NCBI GenBank assembly: GCA_938084685.1
Contig: CALKGE010000002.1
Coordinates: 62,001 to 126,000 of the forward strand
Reading direction: 5' to 3'
DNA: 64,000 bases
Source of the DNA: an uncultured Pirellulaceae bacterium
GTDB taxonomy: Bacteria; Planctomycetota; Planctomycetia; Pirellulales; Pirellulaceae
Shown here: positions 44,657 to 51,785 of the stretch, piece by piece
Layout: each line of letters begins with the position of its first letter
Numbering within the stretch: position 1 is the stretch's first letter
Made by a program: the position numbers and the translations under genes
The notes under the pieces: model-generated
Seen by the model: the letters and a program-made list of their open reading frames with translations, nothing else
The model's database searches: none
What the model was told of the DNA's origin: nothing

Positions 44657-46048
44657 ATGCTGAATATTCATTCTCAAACCAGATTAAATCGCCGCGGCCT
44701 GCTGCAGGTTGGTACAGCCGGTATGACAGGCTTGTCGCTCTCAACGATCATGGCGGCGCGGGCAGCAGCCAATCAGTCCAGTTTTGTGAAAGATCGCAGT
44801 ATTGTGGTGCTCAACCTGCAAGGTGGTCCTACGCAATTCGAGACGTTTGACCCTAAAGTGGATGCGCCCTCAGAGATTCGATCGATTTTTGGTCAGACTC
44901 CGACATCCGTTCCCGGCGTTTACTTCGGTTCTCAATTTCCTCAAATCGCTCAACATGCTCACCGCATGACCGTGGTCAGATCTTACAGGCACGGTATTTC
45001 CAGCCATGGCCCAGCAGCCTATCACGTCATGGCAGGCGGGAATCCTACCGGGGCTCAGATGGGAGCGGTCTACACGCGAGCAGCGGGCCTCACCAATCCA
45101 GCGACAGGAATGCCTCGAAACATGGTGGTGACGGCAGAGGGGGTGGGAACTGACTACAAGGGGATTTATGCTTCGGTCGATCGTGTGTCCCAAACCGGAT
45201 CGCTACCGGTCAGCTACAAACCGTTTAATCTTGGTGGCGGTGGTGAACTTGTCGATAACATGAAACTCTCACTGGACCCGGCGCGCCTCGATGACCGGCG
45301 GGGACTACTGTCCCAGCTTGATGGGTTGAAACGACAGGTAGATAGAAATGGCCTGTTGAAGAGTGCGGACAAGTTTCAGCAACAGGCCTTTGACGTATTG
45401 GTGAAAGGAGTCTCGCAGGCATTTGACCTGCAGCAGGAAGATCCAGCCCTGGTCGCTCGATATGACACGGCAGCTTTTGCCTCTCGTCCGGACGTCATGG
45501 CTCGGAACGAGTATGCCAAACAGTTTACGCCGATTGCGCTCGGTAAACAGATGCTGATGGCTCGCCGACTGTGTGAAGCCGGCTGCGGGTTTGTTACTGT
45601 TTGCTGCGGCGGATGGGATATGCACGGCGGGGGTAAAGAATTCACAATGGTCGACGGACTCAATACGTTGACTCCAGCAGTGGATCGGGCCGTTTCAGCG
45701 TTTATTGAAGATATTTATCAACGTGATTTGCAGGACAGGATTCTACTGGTCATCACCGGCGAATTCGGGAGAACACCGCGAATCAACAAAAACGGCGGAC
45801 GCGACCATTGGGGGAACCTCTGCCCCATCGTTTTTGTCGGAGGAGGACTACCGATGGGGCAGGTGATCGGCCAGTCGGATAAACATGGAGGCGAACCTGC
45901 CTCGGATCCCATCACCAGTTCCAATGTCCTGGCGACAATCATGCACTATCTGTTTGATGTTGGCAGCCTGCGAGTCCAGACCGGCGTGCCCAAGGAAGTA
46001 GAGTCATTGATTGTCGATGGTTCGCCGATTACCCAGCTAATCGGTTAG
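44657..46048 (+). CDS. DUF1501 family protein, orphan
   Basis: 463 residues. Tat motif LNRRGLLQVGTAGMTGLSLS near residue 11. Conserved blocks: IVVLNLQGGPTQFETFDPKVDAP near residue 50, an RHGISSHGPAAYHVMAGG block, GEFGRTPRINKNGGRDHWGN towards the C-terminus, and VIGQSDKHGGEPASDPI. The Q in QGGP replaces the usual H or F. The domain is of the shorter, unpartnered type seen at 49467 and 54236. It is followed by a ThuA gene 111 bases downstream, which may have its own promoter. Activity unknown. Confidence 0.92.
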   Translation: MLNIHSQTRLNRRGLLQVGTAGMTGLSLSTIMAARAAANQSSFVKDRSIVVLNLQGGPTQFETFDPKVDAPSEIRSIFGQTPTSVPGVYFGSQFPQIAQHAHRMTVVRSYRHGISSHGPAAYHVMAGGNPTGAQMGAVYTRAAGLTNPATGMPRNMVVTAEGVGTDYKGIYASVDRVSQTGSLPVSYKPFNLGGGGELVDNMKLSLDPARLDDRRGLLSQLDGLKRQVDRNGLLKSADKFQQQAFDVLVKGVSQAFDLQQEDPALVARYDTAAFASRPDVMARNEYAKQFTPIALGKQMLMARRLCEAGCGFVTVCCGGWDMHGGGKEFTMVDGLNTLTPAVDRAVSAFIEDIYQRDLQDRILLVITGEFGRTPRINKNGGRDHWGNLCPIVFVGGGLPMGQVIGQSDKHGGEPASDPITSSNVLATIMHYLFDVGSLRVQTGVPKEVESLIVDGSPITQLIG

Positions 46049-46080
46049 TCTCAGGCGACCCGCGGCCATCCGACTTTTAA

Positions 46081-46110
46081 TTGGCTACCGGTACGCTCCT
46101 GTTCTAAAAT
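46081..46110 (+). promoter_or_regulatory. Candidate promoter for ThuA gene
   Basis: TTGGCT (46081-46086), 18-base spacer, TAAAAT (46105-46110), four and five of six consensus bases. It ends 49 bases before the preferred ATG at 46160, and overlaps the first codons of the upstream-start alternative at 46109, which argues against that alternative. Confidence 0.4.
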
Positions 46111-46159
46111 GGCAGATACCCTGATCTGGTACCCCCCTGAGGGAAGATGGAGTGCTTCT

Positions 46160-47023
46160 ATGAAATCGCGTCTTGTAATCACCCTACTGGCATTTGTTCT
46201 CATTGGTGATCTCTGTTTTGCCAGACAGGTATTGATTGTCGTAGGACCGGATCACCACGGACCGGGATCCCATGAACCGATTGCCGGCGCAAGATTGCTG
46301 AAACACTGCATTGAGAATCTGCAGAATGCACCGGGCCACCATGCCGAAGTGATTGAAAGCTGGCCGACCGTGGAACAACAGGAAAAAGCGGATACGATCG
46401 TCTTTCTGGGAGACACCTTTCCGCCGAATCGATTCGATGATCCTGCCCGTAATCTGGCTGACCTGCACCGCATGATGCAGCGTGGTTGCGGAATTGTCTG
46501 TTTGCACTATGCGACTGGACTTAAGAAAGAAGATGTCAGTTCTACCGGAGAGCATCCTCTATTGGGATGGATGGGCGGATACTTCGCCAATCCGGGAAGT
46601 ACCCATCATGAATCCTACGCCAGGATTTTTGACAAAGCCCGGATTACACCAGCAAAGACAGCACACCCCGTCTTGCGAGGATGGAAAGAATTTGTGATTC
46701 GTGATGAGCCATACGGAAACAACTATTTCGGTCCCGATGATAATAAACCAGCCACCAATGTGACGATACTCGCCACCTCCCTGCAGCCGCCGGAAGCCCC
46801 CCAGCGGGAAGCGGTTGCCTGGTGCGTACAGCGAGCAGACAAGGGGCGCGGCTTCGGAATTGTGATGCCCCACTTTTACAAAAACTGGGGTAACGATGAC
46901 CTTAGAACCTTTGTATTAAACGGTATTGTCTGGACTGCGGGCGGTAAGATTCCGCGGGCAGGTGTGATAAGTGAAACACCAGATCTCAAGTCCTTCGGTC
47001 CTAAATCGGTCGAGCCTGAATAG
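46160..47023 (+). CDS. ThuA-like domain protein
   Basis: 287 residues from ATG 46160, which begins a signal peptide (MKSRLVITLLAFVLIGDLCFA); a start at 46109 would bury it. The rest is a ThuA-like domain (PF06283), a class I glutamine amidotransferase-like fold found in trehalose-utilisation loci and very abundant in Planctomycetota. Visible landmarks: VGPDHHGPGSHEPIAGARLL, the elbow segment GCGIVCLHYATG, and the later R-G-x-G-F-G-I-V-M-P-H. The cysteine in the elbow sits where amidotransferases have the nucleophile, but ThuA proteins are not shown to be amidotransferases. Sugar binding or processing is inferred for the family. It lies 23 bases before the flavin monooxygenase gene, so both are likely co-transcribed. 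Confidence 0.9.
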   Translation: MKSRLVITLLAFVLIGDLCFARQVLIVVGPDHHGPGSHEPIAGARLLKHCIENLQNAPGHHAEVIESWPTVEQQEKADTIVFLGDTFPPNRFDDPARNLADLHRMMQRGCGIVCLHYATGLKKEDVSSTGEHPLLGWMGGYFANPGSTHHESYARIFDKARITPAKTAHPVLRGWKEFVIRDEPYGNNYFGPDDNKPATNVTILATSLQPPEAPQREAVAWCVQRADKGRGFGIVMPHFYKNWGNDDLRTFVLNGIVWTAGGKIPRAGVISETPDLKSFGPKSVEPE

Positions 47024-47046
47024 CGTTCATAGTAATTGGTAGAGTT

Positions 47047-48135
47047 ATGACTGCATTCAATTACGGCATGTTTATCATGCCCTTTCACCCACCCTCAAAG
47101 CCGCTGGCGACCAGTTACGCAGAGGACCTGGAACTTATTCAGCTCGCCGAGCAGATGGGATTCAGTGAGTTCTGGATTGGCGAACATCACACCATGAAGT
47201 ATGAAAATGTCGTCATGCCCGAACTACTGATTGCTCGTGCATTGGGTGAGACGTCAACGATCAGGCTGGGGTGTGCTCCTGTTTGCTTGCAGCAACATCA
47301 CCCCGCTCAGGTGGCCGGTCGGTTGGCTCAGCTTGATCATATGTCCGGGGGACGACTGAATCTCTGTTTTGGTGCGGGAAGTGTGACCGCTGATCTCGAG
47401 ATGTATGGAGTCGAGCCGAGAAGTAGTTCGAAAATGGTCTTTGAGTCATTGGAGATGATTCTTCATCTGTGGCAGAACGATCCGCCTTACCACCTGGAGG
47501 GTGAATTCTGGCAGATTCACCTGGAGCATAATGTCGATGATGAAACGCTCATCGGTTACGTACCACGGCCGCTGCAGGATCCCCTGCCGGAAATCCTCAT
47601 TCCCGGCATGAGTCGTAATTCGTCCAGTATGAAATATGCCGGAGCAAACGGACACCTTCCCTTTTGCCATTGCCTGGTCACTGCGAATGTGGTGGCGGAC
47701 AATTTCAAGACATATGAAGAAGCTGCTATGGCAGCCGGATATACCCCGGATCGAAGTAAGTATCGCGTAGCCAAGTCGATCTTTCTGGCGGACAGTACGG
47801 AAGAAGCACAGCGTAAAGCTCGCACGAATTCCCTGGGACAGAATTATGAATATATAGGCCGCTTGTTTGATAAGGGGCTGGGGCGGCAGATTTATAAGCG
47901 GGACCTGGAGATGAGTGACGAGGATTGTAATCTCGACTTCCTCATGAGCGAACAGATCATCGCTGGCGATGTGGACTATGCGTTGGAACGCCTCGAAGCC
48001 TGCATCGAGGAAACGGGCGAGTTTGGTACGCTCTGTCTGATGAGTTATGACTGGGATGACAAGGCAGCCTGGCTCCGTAGTATGGAACTGTTTGCCACAG
48101 AACTCATGCCTCGGCTAAATGCCAAATATGCGTAA
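47047..48135 (+). CDS. Luciferase-like (LLM class) flavin-dependent monooxygenase, second copy
   Basis: 362 residues, cytosolic, same architecture as the protein at 10344-11447: YGMFIMPFHPPSKP, GFSEFWIGEHHTMKYENVV, IRLGCAPVCLQQHHPAQVA, LDHMSGGRLNLCFGAGS, and late QIIAGDVD followed by GEFGTLCLMSYDWDD. The two align along their full length but differ at many positions, so they are old paralogs rather than a recent duplication. The fold and EHH motif suggest oxygen-dependent oxidation with reduced flavin; the F420-dependent branch cannot be excluded. It follows ThuA by 23 bases and converges on the sialidase-like gene 17 bases away. Substrate unknown. Confidence 0.9.
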   Translation: MTAFNYGMFIMPFHPPSKPLATSYAEDLELIQLAEQMGFSEFWIGEHHTMKYENVVMPELLIARALGETSTIRLGCAPVCLQQHHPAQVAGRLAQLDHMSGGRLNLCFGAGSVTADLEMYGVEPRSSSKMVFESLEMILHLWQNDPPYHLEGEFWQIHLEHNVDDETLIGYVPRPLQDPLPEILIPGMSRNSSSMKYAGANGHLPFCHCLVTANVVADNFKTYEEAAMAAGYTPDRSKYRVAKSIFLADSTEEAQRKARTNSLGQNYEYIGRLFDKGLGRQIYKRDLEMSDEDCNLDFLMSEQIIAGDVDYALERLEACIEETGEFGTLCLMSYDWDDKAAWLRSMELFATELMPRLNAKYA

Positions 48136-48152
48136 TCCTGTTCGTGAAGCTG

Positions 48153-49307
48153 TTATTTCAACGGCTGCACTATTTCGCCATCGCCAGTTGCTTCGCCTGC
48201 AAGAATCCAGGCCAGATTTAGTATCGCCAAGGTGGAACCTCCCTGGGGGCCACCCTCAAAGTTGAGGTAGATTTTGCCCTCGGTGATCGTGCCTGGCCGA
48301 CCAGCCGTCATCGCCGAATAGGCGAAGGCACCGTCGAAGACTCGCCTTTTGACGGGCCACGTTTTTCCTCCGTCAACGCTGACCCAGACAGTCCCCCTGT
48401 TCCTTCCATTGTCGCTGTCGCAATTGCTGTAAATCAGGATGTCTTTGCCTTTGACCGGCAGACGCGTGAGCCCACCCATGCATCCATAGTTGGTGTTCTG
48501 CGGGCCATCGGGAAGTGCCTTCACGAATGTTACGTCCTTCCAGGTTTTACCACCATCCTGGCTAGTGGCACTCCAGCGCCGCAACGGACTTTCTCCCTCC
48601 GGAGCCCAATGGCGGCGCGAGTTGTAATACAAGGTTCCATCGGAGAGTTCTACGATACATGCTTCGCCGAATCCGAAACCGGGAAAGGGTTCACTGACTT
48701 CCCAGGTCTTCCCACCGTCGTCGCTGTAAATGGCATTTGTGTAATGCTTGGACCACAGGCTGCGGTCGTTTTTACCGGCGTAACAGCGAGTCGGCCGGAT
48801 CAGACGCCCAGCATACTTGCTGTGCCGCAGTGTGATCCCATTGTCGTTCATATGCAAATCTGGGCCGTTACCACGGTTGTCCTTTCCAAAACGGGCGTCC
48901 AGAGGAGAAAAGCTGGCACCATCGTCATCACTGACATAAACGCTGATCTTAGCCGGTGGATGATGCGCTTCGGTAAAAGCGATGACCTGCCCCGTTTTAT
49001 CGTTCACCGTCAGACCACCACTTTGGAATCCCGGCTTCTGGATTTCAAGAATGTCACTCCAGGTTTTACCGCCGTCAGTGCTTCGTCGAGTTTTCAGCGA
49101 ACTTGTTCCCCAGGTCGCGATAATAGTCCCCTTCGGAGTTACGACAACATTAGGAAATCTTTCGCCTGCAAATATCTGTTGGAATTCCAGAGTCGCTTCG
49201 GTGAGGTGAGGAGCAATGTCACCCTCCAGCCTGGTTTCTGCACAGCTTGTGTTAACAAAAAACGCAAGTAAAAGGAGAATAGTGAGTGCTGGAAGAGGAC
49301 GCTTCAT
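48153..49307 (-). CDS. Sialidase-like (BNR/Asp-box) exo-hydrolase
   Basis: 384 residues from ATG 49307, which starts a signal peptide (MKRPLPALTILLLLAFFVNTS, then CA). An ATG at 49328 adds seven residues; the longest frame (to 49481) overlaps the divergent gene and is unlikely. Five Asp-box motifs of form S-x-D-G-G-K-T-W are spaced through the protein (RRSTDGGKTW, VSDDDGASF, YSDDGGKTW, TSQDGGKTW, VSVDGGKTW), marking a six-bladed sialidase propeller. An arginine triad member is plausible in FPNVVVTPKG/RRSTDG but the catalytic set cannot be confirmed by eye. Related planctomycete proteins are numerous and often act on other sugars. It stands alone between convergent and divergent neighbours. 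Confidence 0.87.
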   Translation of the reverse strand: MKRPLPALTILLLLAFFVNTSCAETRLEGDIAPHLTEATLEFQQIFAGERFPNVVVTPKGTIIATWGTSSLKTRRSTDGGKTWSDILEIQKPGFQSGGLTVNDKTGQVIAFTEAHHPPAKISVYVSDDDGASFSPLDARFGKDNRGNGPDLHMNDNGITLRHSKYAGRLIRPTRCYAGKNDRSLWSKHYTNAIYSDDGGKTWEVSEPFPGFGFGEACIVELSDGTLYYNSRRHWAPEGESPLRRWSATSQDGGKTWKDVTFVKALPDGPQNTNYGCMGGLTRLPVKGKDILIYSNCDSDNGRNRGTVWVSVDGGKTWPVKRRVFDGAFAYSAMTAGRPGTITEGKIYLNFEGGPQGGSTLAILNLAWILAGEATGDGEIVQPLK

Positions 49308-49358
49308 GATTGGCTGAGACCTGTTCATTTGAGTGAGATAAATCCAGATTGTTCTTAC

Positions 49359-49387
49359 AGTATATAGCCTCAGCGAGCACTTTTCAG
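49359..49387 (-). promoter_or_regulatory. Candidate promoter for sialidase-like gene
   Basis: On the minus strand: CTGAAA (49387-49382), 17-base spacer, TATACT (49364-49359), 52 bases before ATG 49307. Four and five of six consensus matches. A TATAAT on the plus strand at 49421-49426 may serve the divergent DUF1501 gene, without a recognisable -35. Confidence 0.35.
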
Positions 49388-49466
49388 AGATTGCCGCAGG
49401 CGCGTTCTGATGAATGTCGATATAATATAGTGTTGAACAACAGGTTGAATAAAAAAGAAATACGAG

Positions 49467-50825
49467 ATGAAACATTATCATACGAAAGGGTTGACCCGAC
49501 GCGAAGCAATGCAGGTCGGGTATTCCGGAGCACTCGGCCTCGGACTGACGTCCATACTGAAACGACGCGCACGGGCAGCAGATTCAGAATCTGGTGTGCC
49601 CCGTCAGGCGAGTGGTAAAAAGATGATTCTGGTCTGGACGACGGGAGCCATGAGTCATCATGACACGCTGGATATGAAACCGGATGCGCCAGCCGAAATC
49701 CGAGGGCAGTTTAACCCGATCCAGACCAGGACGCCTGGGTATCAGATGTGCGAGCACATGCCAGAATTGGCAAAACTCTCGGATAAGTTCTCGGTGATTC
49801 GAAGCTTTACCCATAAAGACAATAATCACCTGATGTCGACCCACCACGTGCTGACAGGCCGTGTTCAACCGGGAGCCTTCTTCGATAAAATCGCGTCTCG
49901 TACGGACTGGCCCAACTATTCAGGAGCGTATGACTACTTCAATCCGCGTAATGACGGGATTCCAAATGGAGTCAATCTGCCGACGTATATGCAGCAGCCT
50001 CCCTTGTTATGGCCCGGGCAGTATGCAGGGTTGTTAGGCGCAAAGCATGATCCGTGGCAGATCACAGCAGACCCAAACAAAGATGACTTCAAGGTCGACA
50101 GTTTGACACTCGCAGCAGGTCTGGATATTCAACGCGTCACTGACCGGCAGTCATTGTTATCCGACTTGAATCAGCAGCAGGGACGGCTGGAACGGACGGT
50201 GGTTGGAAGCCGGATGAAAAGTGAGCAGCAGGAAGCATACAATATTCTCACCAGTCGGAGACTTGCCAATGCTTTTGAAGTTCAGCAGGAAGCCAAGGAA
50301 ACGCGCGAACGATATGGTCGTCATACGACAGGACAGTCGCTGCTGCTGGCGCGCAGATTGATTGAAGTGGGCGTCCCCGTTGTTCAGGTCAATGTTGGGA
50401 ATGCTCAAAACTGGGATAACCACGGTAATATCTTCCCTACGCTCAAAGACAGACTCCTACCACCACTCGATAAAGGCCTGGCAGCCCTGCTGCAGGACCT
50501 CGACCAGCGGGGGATGCTGGAGGAGACGCTGGTTGTATTGATTGGCGAGTTTGGAAGGACACCGAAGATCAATGGCAAGGCGGGGCGAGACCATTGGGGC
50601 CCCTGCTTTAGTGCTCTGTTTGCTGGTGGAGGTGTTCAGGGAGGACGTGTGATCGGTAAATCAGATCCTCACGGCGGTTATCCTGTTAGACACCCGTTTT
50701 CACCGGAAGATTTTGGAGCGACCGTGTACACCGTTCTGGGTATCGATCCAGAAAGTGTGATCCGAGATCGATTCGAACGACCGCTCCAGTTGAACTCCGG
50801 TTCGGTTATTTCCGAGCTGTTCTAG
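49467..50825 (+). CDS. DUF1501 family protein, orphan
   Basis: 452 residues. Twin-arginine motif LTRREAMQVGYSGALGLGL near residue 9. Family blocks: KMILVWTTGAMSHHDTLDMKPDAP near residue 50 (MSHHD instead of GGPSQ-x-D, a notable departure), the HVLTG motif, LLARRLIEVGVPVVQVN, IGEFGRTPKINGKAGRDHWGP, and GGVQGGRVIGKSDPHGGYP. Its closest relative by eye in this window is the gene at 6444, sharing the FNP-x-x-T-R-T-PG and V-N-x-G-N-x-x-x-WD segments. No cytochrome-like partner is adjacent. It ends before a short repeat-rich intergenic region. Activity unknown. Confidence 0.92.
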   Translation: MKHYHTKGLTRREAMQVGYSGALGLGLTSILKRRARAADSESGVPRQASGKKMILVWTTGAMSHHDTLDMKPDAPAEIRGQFNPIQTRTPGYQMCEHMPELAKLSDKFSVIRSFTHKDNNHLMSTHHVLTGRVQPGAFFDKIASRTDWPNYSGAYDYFNPRNDGIPNGVNLPTYMQQPPLLWPGQYAGLLGAKHDPWQITADPNKDDFKVDSLTLAAGLDIQRVTDRQSLLSDLNQQQGRLERTVVGSRMKSEQQEAYNILTSRRLANAFEVQQEAKETRERYGRHTTGQSLLLARRLIEVGVPVVQVNVGNAQNWDNHGNIFPTLKDRLLPPLDKGLAALLQDLDQRGMLEETLVVLIGEFGRTPKINGKAGRDHWGPCFSALFAGGGVQGGRVIGKSDPHGGYPVRHPFSPEDFGATVYTVLGIDPESVIRDRFERPLQLNSGSVISELF

Positions 50826-50830
50826 TGGCG

Positions 50831-50880
50831 CAAGTGGAAGCAAGTCGAGGCAAGTCGAGGCACGTCGAGGCACGTAGCGG
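50831..50880 (+). repeat. 10-base tandem repeats
   Basis: Five imperfect units of GCAAGTCGAG follow each other from 50831; units two and three are identical, the others differ by one to three bases. They lie in the 94-base convergent gap, so may reflect slippage or form part of a 3'-end structure. No terminator is obvious. Confidence 0.8.
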
Positions 50881-50894
50881 CCCTTTTGTTCTGG

Positions 50895-50930
50895 TCGGAC
50901 CTTATTCGCCCATCGGACCTTATTCGCCCA
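50895..50930 (+). repeat. Perfect 18-base tandem duplication at a stop codon
   Basis: TCGGACCTTATTCGCCCA is present twice in direct succession (50895-50912, 50913-50930). The second copy contains the stop codon and last codons of the SGNH hydrolase gene; the first copy lies just past the stop. The absence of any difference points to a recent event. Confidence 0.9.
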
Positions 50931-51627
50931 GCAGAGTTGCCAGTTTTGATTCGATCGACTTGGCCCAGATTTCATAACCTTGAGGACTCAGGTGCAGCAG
51001 GTCAGGCATGATGTCCCGCGGCAACGTTTGGTCCTCTTTCAGAAATGCTTTGCCGATATCCAGGTAGTGGACATGTTTTCCGTCATCCAGTTTGGCGAAG
51101 ATTTTGTTGGCACCCTGGTTTACTTTGCGACGAGCGTCGTCTTTAGTGGCCCCACGTGGAAATACCGCTAACAGCAGTATTTTCGTCTTCGGTGATTTAC
51201 TGCGGATCTGTTCTACAATCTTGCCAACGCCATCAGCAATTTCCTGGGACGTGTTGGCTCCCGAGTTATTGGTGCCAATCATGATCACGGCTGCTTTAGG
51301 AGTGATATCCTTGAAATTGCCGTTATCAAGCCGCCAGATGACATGCTGAGTGCGATCGCCACCGATTCCCAGGTTGACAGCCTTCCGTTCGCCATAGTAT
51401 TTCGCCCAAACATCCTTTCCAGCTCCTTCCCACCCCTGCGTGATGGAGTCGCCGATGAAGACCAGATCAACATCTCCTTCCGCGACACGTTTGTTAAAAC
51501 TTTCATGACGAACCAGCCAGCCGCCCGTTCGAGGAACAGGGGCTAATGCCGAATGTTCCTCGGCTTGAGTCTGAGAGGTGAACGTTATTGGTAGTAACAG
51601 TAGCAGTGTAGAAGCAATTCGAAGCAT
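50920..51627 (-). CDS. SGNH/GDSL-family hydrolase (PAF acetylhydrolase-like)
   Basis: 235 residues from ATG 51627, giving a signal peptide (MLRIASTLLLLLPITFTSQ, cleaved near QAEE); the frame extends 28 codons upstream without similarity. All SGNH blocks are present: VFIGDSITQGWEG (block I, nucleophile Ser), LGIGGDRTQ (block II Gly), IMIGTNNSG (block III Asn) and DLLHLSPQGY (block V Asp-His). The fold acts as an esterase/lipase or deacetylase; planctomycete exported forms often occur with sugar-processing genes. Last gene of the minus-strand run from the right edge, 159 bases after the PPC protein. The 3' end sits inside an 18-base duplication. Confidence 0.92.
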   Translation of the reverse strand: MLRIASTLLLLLPITFTSQTQAEEHSALAPVPRTGGWLVRHESFNKRVAEGDVDLVFIGDSITQGWEGAGKDVWAKYYGERKAVNLGIGGDRTQHVIWRLDNGNFKDITPKAAVIMIGTNNSGANTSQEIADGVGKIVEQIRSKSPKTKILLLAVFPRGATKDDARRKVNQGANKIFAKLDDGKHVHYLDIGKAFLKEDQTLPRDIMPDLLHLSPQGYEIWAKSIESKLATLLGE

Positions 51628-51785
51628 GAGCGTATTCTTTTGTTGAAGTGAATGAATGAGATAGGGTTGATTGTAACGCAGGAAAGAAGCACATTCACCA
51701 GTAAGTAGCACCGGTTTCCGGGAAATGGTCCGAGCAGCGCAGTTGCTGGTTAACTCGTTATCCCAAAGATGCCGCAGGCTGAGTG

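Noticed and set aside
49308-49481. Extended N-terminus of the sialidase-like protein
   Set aside because: It would overlap the divergent DUF1501 start and promoter region and bury the signal peptide.
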